Source: Acuticoccus yangtzensis (GTDB lineage Bacteria; Pseudomonadota; Alphaproteobacteria; Rhizobiales; Amorphaceae). From it: DNA of 64,000 bases. Both the position numbers and the translations under genes were made by a program. The notes beneath the pieces are model-generated. The model saw only the letters and a list, made by a program, of their open reading frames with translations, made no database searches and was not told the DNA's origin. This document shows positions 35,871-43,437 of this stretch, piece by piece (position 1 is the first letter of the stretch; every line of letters starts with the position of its first letter). The stretch lies in assembly GCF_001927245.1 (NCBI RefSeq), contig NZ_MJUX01000002.1, positions 124,001 to 188,000 of the forward strand. Reading direction: 5' to 3'.

Positions 35871-35948
35871 ATGAACGAGACACCGGGGATTGAAGCGCCG
35901 GGAACGAGCGACCGGGCAACGCCGATCAGGGGAACGAGAGACTGGTGA
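35871..35948 (+). CDS. Candidate 25-residue leader ORF coupled to zntB
   Basis: Begins MNETPG and ends GTRDW. Its ATG has a strong ribosome-binding site (GAGG, 7 nt spacing), whereas the zntB ATG has only a weak one. The leader stop overlaps the zntB start by one base (TGATG), so ribosomes finishing the leader could re-initiate on zntB. The peptide contains no run of regulatory codons or obvious stalling motif. Short length and composition make chance possible. Confidence 0.4.
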   Translation: MNETPGIEAPGTSDRATPIRGTRDW

Positions 35949-36916
35949 TGGACAGCCACATTCATTTCGCCCTCCTCCTCAGCGGGTCCAACAAGGGCAC
36001 CGACGTGACCAACGAGGCCGAGATCGCGCTGCTCGCCGCCAAGGACCGGCCGGTGTGGATCCACCTCTCCGCGGACCACCCCGACACCGAAGCCTGGATC
36101 GCCACCCACCTGACTTATCTCCCCGAAGCGGTGCGCGAGGCTATGCTGGAGCCGCAGACGCGCCCGCGCACGCATCGCACCGGGGCCGGGCTTCTCGTCA
36201 TCCTGCGCGGCATCAACTTCAACGCCGGGGCGGACCCGGAAGACATGGTTTCGCTGAGGATCTGGGTGGACGAGCACCGCATCGTGACCCTGTCCCGCCT
36301 GCGCCTCCAGACGGTGGCCGATGTCGCCGCCATGGTGCGCACCTCCGGCGGACCCGAGCGCCCCGCCGGCGTGATGGCCGAGCTGGTCGAGCAACTCACC
36401 GACCGCATCGAGGAGCACACCAGCAACCTCGAGGAGCGCGTCGACCGGCTGGAGGCCGCGACCATCGCCGAGCCGGACGAGGCGATGCGCAAGGAGGTCG
36501 CCGACCAGCGCCTCGAGCTGACCGAGCTGCGCCGCTTCATCCCGCCACAGCGCGACGCCGTGCGCCAGCTCTGCCACATCCCACTGTTCGCCACCGACGA
36601 GGCGGACATCCTGACCGAGCAACACGACCAGCTCGTGCGCGTGGCAGAATCCCTCGACGCCCTGCGCGAGCGTCTCCACACCATCCGCGACGAGTTGCAG
36701 AGCGCGCAGGCCGAGAGGCTGAACCGCAACCTCTACGTGGTCTCTGTCATCTCGGCCGTGTTCCTGCCGCTCGGCTTCCTCACCGGGCTGATGGGCATCA
36801 ACGTCGGCGGCATTCCCGGCGAGCATTCGCGCCTGGCCTTCTGGGTCTTCAGCGGCCTCTTGTTGGTGATCGCGCTCGGCGTGCTCGCCCTGTTGCGCAA
36901 GGCGAAGATCCTTTAG
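35948..36916 (+). CDS. zntB: ZntB/CorA family divalent cation transporter
   Basis: 322 residues: a large cytoplasmic alpha/beta plus coiled-coil region (charged, LEERVDRLEAATIAEPDEA) and two C-terminal TM helices. The loop between them carries GLMGINVGGIPG, the ZntB variant of the CorA GMN signature (Met replaced by Ile, Gly-Ile-Asn kept), typical of Zn2+-transporting members. Homopentamer in the inner membrane. Start chosen at ATG 35948 rather than GTG 35945. Preceded by a coupled leader ORF and convergent with pxpC. Confidence 0.92.
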   Translation: MDSHIHFALLLSGSNKGTDVTNEAEIALLAAKDRPVWIHLSADHPDTEAWIATHLTYLPEAVREAMLEPQTRPRTHRTGAGLLVILRGINFNAGADPEDMVSLRIWVDEHRIVTLSRLRLQTVADVAAMVRTSGGPERPAGVMAELVEQLTDRIEEHTSNLEERVDRLEAATIAEPDEAMRKEVADQRLELTELRRFIPPQRDAVRQLCHIPLFATDEADILTEQHDQLVRVAESLDALRERLHTIRDELQSAQAERLNRNLYVVSVISAVFLPLGFLTGLMGINVGGIPGEHSRLAFWVFSGLLLVIALGVLALLRKAKIL

Positions 36917-36930
36917 CCCGCCTCGCCCCG

Positions 36931-36949
36931 CGCGCCAGCAACCGGCGCG
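36931..36949. terminator. Terminator hairpin candidate between convergent zntB and pxpC
   Basis: CGCGCC-AGCAACC-GGCGCG, a perfect 6-bp stem in the 39-nt gap between the two converging genes. No T-run follows it on the plus strand; on the minus strand it is only 7 nt from the pxpB/pxpC operon end. Confidence 0.4.
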
Positions 36950-36955
36950 GCAAGG

Positions 36956-37930
36956 CTATTTCTCCGCGCGGATGACACCGTCGACGAGGTTCACCCGCGC
37001 CAGAAGCTCGGCATCGACGGTCGTGCGCACGCGCGGCGCCGGGCGGTCGATCGCCTTCAGCAGCGCGCGGCGGCGGGCATGGGCCTCCTCCACCGTCGAC
37101 CACACCATACGCACCTCGTCCCGCGGGCGGCGCTGCGCCAGACGTGGCCGGTCCGCCGCCGCGACGACGCCGATCTTCGGGTAACCGCCGGTCGGCGCGC
37201 GGTCGGCGAGCTGGACGATCGGCCGGCCGCTTCCCGGTACCTGGATCGCCCCTTCGACGATCCCGTCCGACACGATGTCGTGGCTCACCGCCTCCACCTT
37301 CGGCCCTTCCAAGAGGTAGCCCATGCGGTCCACCGCGTCGGTCAGCCGGAACGGCTCGGAGGCGAACTGCGCGCGGATCGCCTCGGAAAACATGTGGTGC
37401 TGCGGGCCGGGCAGAACGGCGATCGGCCCTTTGTCGTCGTAGGGATCGTCGAACATCTCCGGCCCTGCGGGCTGGACCGATGTGCATGCAAAACCGCCGG
37501 CGAGATCGCGCTTGCCGAAGCCCGTGCGCGCGTTCGTGGCGAACGAGCCGAGCACGGGGGCGCCGAAGTCGATCCCCTCCACGGTGACATAGGCCCACAT
37601 GCCGGTGCGGCCCGGCGTCAGGCTCAAGGTCTCGCCCGGCTCCAGCGTCAGCCTGAGCGGCGGGGTCAACACCGCCTCGCCCACCCGCACGGTAAAGCCG
37701 GGGCCGGTGACGGCGAGGCGCACCGGACCGCCCTCGGCCGCGAACCGCGCGCCGCCGGGGCCGACTTCGAATGCAGCGGGCGCCACCACCAGCCGCCGCG
37801 CCAGGCGGTAGCGCACCCAGTCCATTGGCCCCGATTCCGACACGCCGTAGCGCATCGCCCCGCGCCGCCCGCCGTCCTGCACCGTGATGAACGGGTTGGG
37901 GTCGACGACCTTGATCCGCGCGCCGCTCAT
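36956..37930 (-). CDS. pxpC: 5-oxoprolinase subunit C (biotin-dependent carboxyltransferase-like, KipA family)
   Basis: 324 residues with the family start IKVVDPNPFITVQDGGRRGAMRYGV and later GTFG-like GRTGMWAYVTVEGI, ending in GGYPKIGVVAAADRPRLAQ. With PxpA and PxpB it forms the ATP-dependent bacterial 5-oxoprolinase that opens pyroglutamate to glutamate. The ATG overlaps the pxpB stop by 4 nt (ATGA). Last gene of the operon. Cytoplasmic. Confidence 0.93.
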   Translation of the reverse strand: MSGARIKVVDPNPFITVQDGGRRGAMRYGVSESGPMDWVRYRLARRLVVAPAAFEVGPGGARFAAEGGPVRLAVTGPGFTVRVGEAVLTPPLRLTLEPGETLSLTPGRTGMWAYVTVEGIDFGAPVLGSFATNARTGFGKRDLAGGFACTSVQPAGPEMFDDPYDDKGPIAVLPGPQHHMFSEAIRAQFASEPFRLTDAVDRMGYLLEGPKVEAVSHDIVSDGIVEGAIQVPGSGRPIVQLADRAPTGGYPKIGVVAAADRPRLAQRRPRDEVRMVWSTVEEAHARRRALLKAIDRPAPRVRTTVDAELLARVNLVDGVIRAEK

Positions 37931-38631
37931 GTCGCACGCCTCACGCCGCCGCCCTCGGCCGCCAGCCGCTCCAGCTCCGCCGCGCCGACCGGCTCGAAGG
38001 TCAGCCGGTCGCCCACCGCGAAGGGGACCATGGGGTCGCGCGCCGCGTCGAAGAGGGTCAGAGCCGTGCGGCCGACGACGTACCACCCCGTCGGCATCGA
38101 CACCGAGGCGAGCGCCGCCATCCCCGCCGCGACGATGATGCTTTCGGACGGGATCGGCGGACGCGGCGTCTTGCGGCGCGGCACGGTGAGACCCTGGTCG
38201 ATGCCGGAGAGATAGGCATAGCCCGGCGCGAACCCGTACATGCCGACCTGATAATGGCTGGCGATCAGCCGCTCGCGCACCGTGTCGGCGGGAAGGTCCA
38301 GCGCCGCCGCCACTTCGCCGATGTCCTCGGCGATCGGGTCCTCGAAACAGGCCGGGACGATCCACTCCGTGCTGACAGCCGCGGCGCCCGTCGTCTCGTC
38401 CGGCAGCGCCGAAAGAAGCGCGGCCTCGTCCGTCACGTCGGGGTCGAAGAGGACGAGGACGGAGCGGAAGGTGGGCACCGCCTCGACGAAACCGTCCGGC
38501 GCCGCGGCCATCAGCGCCGCATAGAGCGCCGCGACGCGCTGGCCCACCGCGGCGTCGATCACGTCGCCATATTCGATCACGAAGGCGGCCTCGCCGCTCG
38601 GGCGCACGGTCGCCCCGTCGAGCCAGCCCAT
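37927..38631 (-). CDS. pxpB: 5-oxoprolinase subunit B (KipI family)
   Basis: 234 residues with the allophanate-hydrolase subunit 1/KipI pattern: RPSGEAAFVIEYGD at the start, VPTFRSVLVLFDP, and HYQVGMYGFAPGYAYLSGID followed by PRRKTPRPPIPSESIIVAAG. It couples ATP hydrolysis to oxoproline opening with PxpA and PxpC. ATG 38631 lies 31 nt after the pxpA stop; its ribosome-binding site is weak. It overlaps pxpC. Confidence 0.93.
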   Translation of the reverse strand: MGWLDGATVRPSGEAAFVIEYGDVIDAAVGQRVAALYAALMAAAPDGFVEAVPTFRSVLVLFDPDVTDEAALLSALPDETTGAAAVSTEWIVPACFEDPIAEDIGEVAAALDLPADTVRERLIASHYQVGMYGFAPGYAYLSGIDQGLTVPRRKTPRPPIPSESIIVAAGMAALASVSMPTGWYVVGRTALTLFDAARDPMVPFAVGDRLTFEPVGAAELERLAAEGGGVRRAT

Positions 38632-38662
38632 CAGCGCGGGACCGCCGGCCGGACGGCGGGCA

Positions 38663-39421
38663 TCACGCGAACGACGCGACGCGCACGCCCGCCGCCTCCA
38701 GCGCCGAGCGCACCGCCGCCGCCACGCCCACCGCATGCGGGTTGTCGCCGTGGACGCAGATCGAATGGATCGGCGTCTTCACCACCGTGCCGTCGCGGGC
38801 GATGACGCCGCCCGCCTTCACCATCGCCACCGTGCGCGCCGCAGCCTCCTCCGCCTCGTGGATGATCGCACCCGGCTTCGCGCGGCTGACGAGCTGCCCG
38901 TCCGACTCATAGGCGCGGTCGGCGAAAATCTCGGACGCCACTGTGAGCCCCGCCGCTTCGCCCGCCTTCTCGAGCTCGGTCGCCGCCACCGCCAGCAGCG
39001 TCACCGATGGGCAGACGGCCCGCACCGCCTTGGCGATCGCGTCCGCCGCCTCGCGGTTGGCGCAGGCGAAGTTGGACAGCGCCCCGTGCGCCTTCACATG
39101 CGCCACCTTGACCCCGGCGAGCGCGGCCATCCCCATGAATGCGCCGAGCTGGTAGGCGACCATGCGCGTGATCGCGTCCGGCGCCATCGGGATCACGCGC
39201 CGCCCGAAGCCCGGCTTGTCCTCGAACCCCGGATGCGCCCCCACCGCGACGCCGTTCGCCTTGGCGAGCTTCAAGGTCTCGACCATCGTGTCCGGGTCGC
39301 CGGCATGGAAGCCGCAGGCGATGTTGGCGGTGGTGACGATCTTCAGGATCGCCGCGTCGTCGCCCATCGCCCAGGGCCCAAAGCTCTCGCCGCAGTCGGC
39401 GTTGAGGTCGATCGTTCGCAT
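38663..39421 (-). CDS. pxpA: 5-oxoprolinase subunit A (LamB/YcsF family)
   Basis: 252 residues. The LamB/YcsF hallmarks are all present: IDLNADCGESFGPW, TTANIACGFHAGDP, GVAVGAHPGFEDKPGFGRR, HVKAHGALSNFA and ICVHGDNPHAVG. Acts with PxpB and PxpC in converting 5-oxoproline to glutamate. ATG 39421 follows GGAGG by 8 nt. It is 72 nt after the aminotransferase gene and same-strand, so the four genes form one probable operon. Confidence 0.95.
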   Translation of the reverse strand: MRTIDLNADCGESFGPWAMGDDAAILKIVTTANIACGFHAGDPDTMVETLKLAKANGVAVGAHPGFEDKPGFGRRVIPMAPDAITRMVAYQLGAFMGMAALAGVKVAHVKAHGALSNFACANREAADAIAKAVRAVCPSVTLLAVAATELEKAGEAAGLTVASEIFADRAYESDGQLVSRAKPGAIIHEAEEAAARTVAMVKAGGVIARDGTVVKTPIHSICVHGDNPHAVGVAAAVRSALEAAGVRVASFA

Positions 39422-39493
39422 GCGGGGCTCCTCCACCGGCGCGACTGTGGCAGGAACGGCGCCGCCCCGAAAGGGCGGGCGCGCTCTCCCGGC

Positions 39494-40831
39494 TCAGGCC
39501 GCGGCGGGCAAAACGTCGCCGATCGCACCGGCGATGCGGTCGGCGATCGTCTCGACGTCCGCCGCGGTGATGATGAAGGGTGGGGCGATCAGGATATGGT
39601 CGCCGTGCACCCCGTCGATGGTGCCGCCCATGGGGTAGATCATCACGTCCCGCGCGAAGGCGGCCGCCTTGATCTTGGCGTGGGTCTTCGCCGCCGGGTC
39701 CAGCACCGCCTTGGTGTCACGGTCGGCGACGAGCTCGATGCCGAGGAAGAGGCCGCGCCCGCGGATATCGCCCACATTGGGATGCTGGCCGAGCCGGGCC
39801 TCCAGCGCCGAGGTCAGCGCCGCCCCCATGGCGTTGACGTTGGCGAGGAGGCCGCGCCCTTCGACCTCGTTCAGCACCGCGATGCCCGCCGCGCAGGCCG
39901 CCGGGTGCCCCATGTAGGTGTGGCCGTGCTGGAACATGCCGGAGCCGGACGCCACCGCCTGGTGGATCCCCTCGTTGACCAGCATGGCGCCGATCGGCTG
40001 ATAGCCCGCGCCGAGACCCTTGGCGATGAGGACGATATCGGGCCGCACGTCGTCCGCCTCGGATGCGAACAGGGTGCCGGTCCGGCCCATGCCGCACATC
40101 ACCTCGTCGAGGATGAGGAGGACGCCGTACTGGTCGCAGATCTCGCGGATGCGCTTGAAGTAGCCGGGGACGGCGGGGACGGCACCCATCGTCGCCCCCA
40201 CGACGGGCTCGGCCATGAAGGCGGCCACCGTTTCGGGGCCGAGGCGCAGGATCTCGGCCTCCAGCTCGTTCGCGACGCGCAGCCCGTAGGCCTCTTCGCT
40301 CTCGCCGGCTTCCGCGAAACGCCAGTAGTGGCAGGGGGCGATGTGGCTGGTCGCGTCCGTCAGCAGCGGGGCGAACTGCTTGCGGCGCCATTCGTTGCCG
40401 CCGGCGGCCAGCGCGCCCAGCGTGTTGCCGTGGTAGCTCTGCTTACGGGCGATGATGCGCCAGCGGTCCTCGCCCTGCTCCAGAAAATACTGGCGGGCGA
40501 GCTTGATCGCCGCTTCCGCCGCCTCCGAACCGCCGGAGACGAAGTAGACCCGGCCGATCCCCTCCGGCGCGCGGGCGACCAGCATGGCGGCCAGCTCCTC
40601 CGCCGCGTCCGACGTGAAGAAGCCGGTGTGGGCGTAGGGCAGCCTATCGAGCTGGGCCTTGATGGCGCCGATCACCGCCTGGTTGGAATGGCCGAGGCAG
40701 GAGACAGCCGCGCCGCCCGACGCGTCGACGATGCGCCGCCCGTCCTTGGTGAGGATGTGGATGCCGTCCCCGCCGACGGCGACCGGCAGGTTCGCGGCAG
40801 AGGCGCGCTGAAACACATGGGGCGAAGGCAT
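39494..40831 (-). CDS. Class III pyridoxal-phosphate-dependent aminotransferase
   Basis: 445 residues. Motifs: VDASGGAAVSCLGHSN, YFVSGGSEAAEAAIKLARQY for phosphate binding, ILDEVMCGMGRTG with the PLP-interacting Asp, and LIAKGLGAGYQPIGAML with the Schiff-base Lys. The family covers omega-amino acid, beta-alanine/pyruvate and similar transaminases; the amino donor is not readable. ATG 40831 follows AGGAG by 5 nt. First gene of the operon with pxpABC, suggesting that its substrate yields or consumes a compound related to oxoproline or glutamate. A palindrome lies about 64 bp upstream. Confidence 0.93.
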   Translation of the reverse strand: MPSPHVFQRASAANLPVAVGGDGIHILTKDGRRIVDASGGAAVSCLGHSNQAVIGAIKAQLDRLPYAHTGFFTSDAAEELAAMLVARAPEGIGRVYFVSGGSEAAEAAIKLARQYFLEQGEDRWRIIARKQSYHGNTLGALAAGGNEWRRKQFAPLLTDATSHIAPCHYWRFAEAGESEEAYGLRVANELEAEILRLGPETVAAFMAEPVVGATMGAVPAVPGYFKRIREICDQYGVLLILDEVMCGMGRTGTLFASEADDVRPDIVLIAKGLGAGYQPIGAMLVNEGIHQAVASGSGMFQHGHTYMGHPAACAAGIAVLNEVEGRGLLANVNAMGAALTSALEARLGQHPNVGDIRGRGLFLGIELVADRDTKAVLDPAAKTHAKIKAAAFARDVMIYPMGGTIDGVHGDHILIAPPFIITAADVETIADRIAGAIGDVLPAAA

Positions 40832-40894
40832 GGTCACTCCTGTCGGGCGGGGCGTGCGCCGACGATTTATTGCGAATCCGGGCGCGCCTTCAAT

Positions 40895-40906
40895 GGCAAC
40901 GTTGCC
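40895..40906. promoter_or_regulatory. Perfect palindrome GGCAACGTTGCC, candidate LacI-family operator
   Basis: 12-bp perfect palindrome with a central AACGTT, the core layout of many LacI/GalR-family operators, 64 bp upstream of the aminotransferase start. No LacI-type gene is in the window, so the regulator would be encoded elsewhere. Confidence 0.4.
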
Positions 40907-41032
40907 CTGTGATGGGGATGGGACCGGCAAGCGGGCCGTCGCCGCTGTGGGCGGGCGGATCATAAGCGGCGGTTGCGTTCCTCTTGGCGGCCGAACCGGT
41001 TAGTCTGGCCCCGATTCGCCGATGGAGATGGA

Positions 41033-41068
41033 ATGAGCCACGCGCCAGCCCAGTGTGAGCGATGCTGA
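41033..41068 (+). other. Micro-ORF (11 codons) overlapping the divL start
   Basis: ATG 41033 has a textbook ribosome-binding site (GGAG, 5 nt spacing), encodes MSHAPAQCERC and stops at 41068, 6 nt inside divL. The divL ATG 41062 itself has only GTGAG. Re-initiation by the same ribosomes is possible; chance is also possible. Confidence 0.35.
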
Positions 41069-43350
41069 CCGCCTGGGCCGTCACCGCAGCGGCGAGCGCG
41101 CTGGCCGGCATCGTCGTCGCCCGAGCGCGCCTCGCCACCCGCGCAGCCGGCGCTTCGGACGGCGCCGCCGCCGCCGGACACGCGAGCACTGCGGCCCGCA
41201 TCGCCCTCGCGGACCTCGCCCTGGCGCGCGGCGCGGTGGGCGCGGCACGCCTGTTGCCGACAGGCGAGGCGATCACCTGCGGCACCGTGCCGGACGCTGT
41301 CACCGCCGCCATGCGGCCCGGCGCGGAGGGACCGCTCGGCGACGCGGTCGCCGCCCTCGCCCGGCACGGAACGCCCTTCACCAGCGCCATGGCCGAGGAC
41401 GCCCCCGGCCCCGGCCGCATCGTCGCCGGCACGCTGGACGGCGGCCATCTCACCCTCTTCGTCCTGCCCGAGGCGGTGGAGAGCGCCGCCGCCCCCGTCG
41501 ACGCCGCGGCGCGCATCAAGGACCTCATCGCCGGCGGCCCCTTCCCGGCGTGGGTGGAGCGCAGCGGCGACAAGGCGGCCGAGCGGCTGTGGTCGAACGC
41601 CGCCTATGCCCGCTGCGTCGGCACCGCGGCGGAGACGGACGGCCCCGCCCCACGCGGCGCCGACCCATTGCTCGACGCCAACGCCATGACCCAGCTCGGC
41701 GCCGCCAAGGCGGACGGACCGGTGTTCGAGCGCGTGCAGACCATCGTCGGCGGCGAGCGCCGCCACCTCGACGTCGCCGCCGAGCTGCGCGACGGCACCC
41801 TCGCGGCGCTGGCGGTCGACGTCACCGACACCGTCTCCGCCCTCACCGTCTCGGCCCGCGCGCTGGAGAGCCACGCGGCGACCTTCGACCTTCTCGCCAC
41901 GGCCATCGCCATCTACGGGCCGGACCGGCGCCTCGTCTTCCACAACGCCGCCTTCCAGCGCCTGTTCGAGCTTCCCGCCGCCTTCCTGGAGCAGACCCCC
42001 GCCGAGGACCAGGTGCTCGACCGCCTACGCGCAGAGCGACGCCTCCCCGAGACTGCCGACTTCCGCGCCTGGAAGCGCGACCAGCTGAAGGGCTACGAGA
42101 CGCGCGAGAGCTTCGAGCGGTGGTGGCACCTGCCGGACGGGCAGAGCCTGCGCGTCATCGCCAATCCCGGCGCCGACGGGGGCGTCACCTACGTCTACGA
42201 GAACGTGACGCAGCAGCTCGCCCTCGAGCGGCAGTACAACGCGCTCTCGCAGGTGCAGGCGGAGACGATCGACAATCTCGGCGAGGGTGTCGCCTCGTTC
42301 GGCCCGGACGGGCTGCTGCGCCTCGCCAACCCCGCCTTCTGGTCGCTGACCGGAACGCCCCAGGCCGAGCTGGGCGAGCACGTCAACACCATCGCCGCGG
42401 CAGCGCCCGCCGAGGAGGGGGCGATCTGGGCGGCGCTGACCGAGCGCGTCACCGGCCTCACCGACCACCGCACCTCCACCGCCGGGCGGATCGAGCGCGA
42501 CACCGGCCGCACACTCGACTACGCCTTCCTGCCGCTGCCGGACGGGTCGACGCTCGCCACCTTCGTCGACGTGACGGACACGGTGAACGTCGCCAAGGCG
42601 CTGAAGGACCGGAACAATGCGCTGGTGGAGGCGGACCGGCTGAAGAACGCCTTCATCGAGCACGTGTCCTACGAGCTGCGGTCGCCGCTCAACTCCATCA
42701 TCGGCTTCACCCAGCTTCTCACCCGGCCGGAGTTCGGCGAGCTGTCCGCCAAGCAGCGCGAATATGCCAGCTTCGTCCTCACCTCATCCGAAGCGCTCCT
42801 CGTCATCATCGACGGTGTTCTGGACCTCGCCTCGATCGACGCGGGCGTGATGGAGCTGACCATCGGCCCGGTGGACGTCGCCGCCACGCTGCGCCAGGTG
42901 CTGGACGGGCTGAAGGACCGGCTGCAGGAAGCCGCCATCCAGGTGGAGCTGGACCTCGCCTCTGACGCCAAGAGCTTCGCCGGGGACGAGACGCGCGTCC
43001 GCCAGGTGCTCTTCAACCTCGTTTCGAACGCCGTGACCCATTCGCCGAGCGGCGGGACCGTCACCGTCACCGCCCGGCGGGACGGGGACTTCGTGGCGCT
43101 GTCGGTGCGCGACCGCGGGCCGGGGATCTCCGAGGACAAGGCCGAGGCGGTGTTCGAGAGGTTCAACACCACCGGGGCGCGCGGGCGGCGACGCGGGGTC
43201 GGGCTGGGCCTGTCGCTGGTGAAGAGCTTCGTCGAGCTGCACGGCGGCACGGTGGCCGTCGCGCCCACCGGCGGCACCGGGGCCGAGCTGGTGGTGCGCT
43301 TCCCGCGCGAGCAGGCCGGCGCCACGACACCCCTGATGGACGCCGCCTGA
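41062..43350 (+). CDS. divL: DivL-like PAS-domain pseudo-histidine kinase (Tyr in place of phospho-His)
   Basis: 762 residues: one N-terminal membrane helix, several PAS-like regions (about 270-500, with TFDLLATAIAIYGPDRRLVFHN and ETIDNLGEGVASFGPDGLLRLAN), a dimerisation domain and an ATPase domain (NLVSNAVTHS, DRGPGIS, GVGLGLSLVKSF). The dimerisation motif reads HVSYELRSPLNSIIGF, so the normal His is Tyr537. This is the hallmark of DivL, which in Caulobacter and rhizobia relays the DivK state to CckA and so controls CtrA and the cell cycle. The location just upstream of tsaE agrees with other alphaproteobacteria. Confidence 0.9.
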   Translation: MLTAWAVTAAASALAGIVVARARLATRAAGASDGAAAAGHASTAARIALADLALARGAVGAARLLPTGEAITCGTVPDAVTAAMRPGAEGPLGDAVAALARHGTPFTSAMAEDAPGPGRIVAGTLDGGHLTLFVLPEAVESAAAPVDAAARIKDLIAGGPFPAWVERSGDKAAERLWSNAAYARCVGTAAETDGPAPRGADPLLDANAMTQLGAAKADGPVFERVQTIVGGERRHLDVAAELRDGTLAALAVDVTDTVSALTVSARALESHAATFDLLATAIAIYGPDRRLVFHNAAFQRLFELPAAFLEQTPAEDQVLDRLRAERRLPETADFRAWKRDQLKGYETRESFERWWHLPDGQSLRVIANPGADGGVTYVYENVTQQLALERQYNALSQVQAETIDNLGEGVASFGPDGLLRLANPAFWSLTGTPQAELGEHVNTIAAAAPAEEGAIWAALTERVTGLTDHRTSTAGRIERDTGRTLDYAFLPLPDGSTLATFVDVTDTVNVAKALKDRNNALVEADRLKNAFIEHVSYELRSPLNSIIGFTQLLTRPEFGELSAKQREYASFVLTSSEALLVIIDGVLDLASIDAGVMELTIGPVDVAATLRQVLDGLKDRLQEAAIQVELDLASDAKSFAGDETRVRQVLFNLVSNAVTHSPSGGTVTVTARRDGDFVALSVRDRGPGISEDKAEAVFERFNTTGARGRRRGVGLGLSLVKSFVELHGGTVAVAPTGGTGAELVVRFPREQAGATTPLMDAA

Positions 43351-43437
43351 GGGTCGAACGACCGCGCCCGACGCGATAAGGTCCGCCCACCGGCCCCCCG
43401 CGCGACGGAGAGAGGCCGCCCAACGAATGGACGCCGC

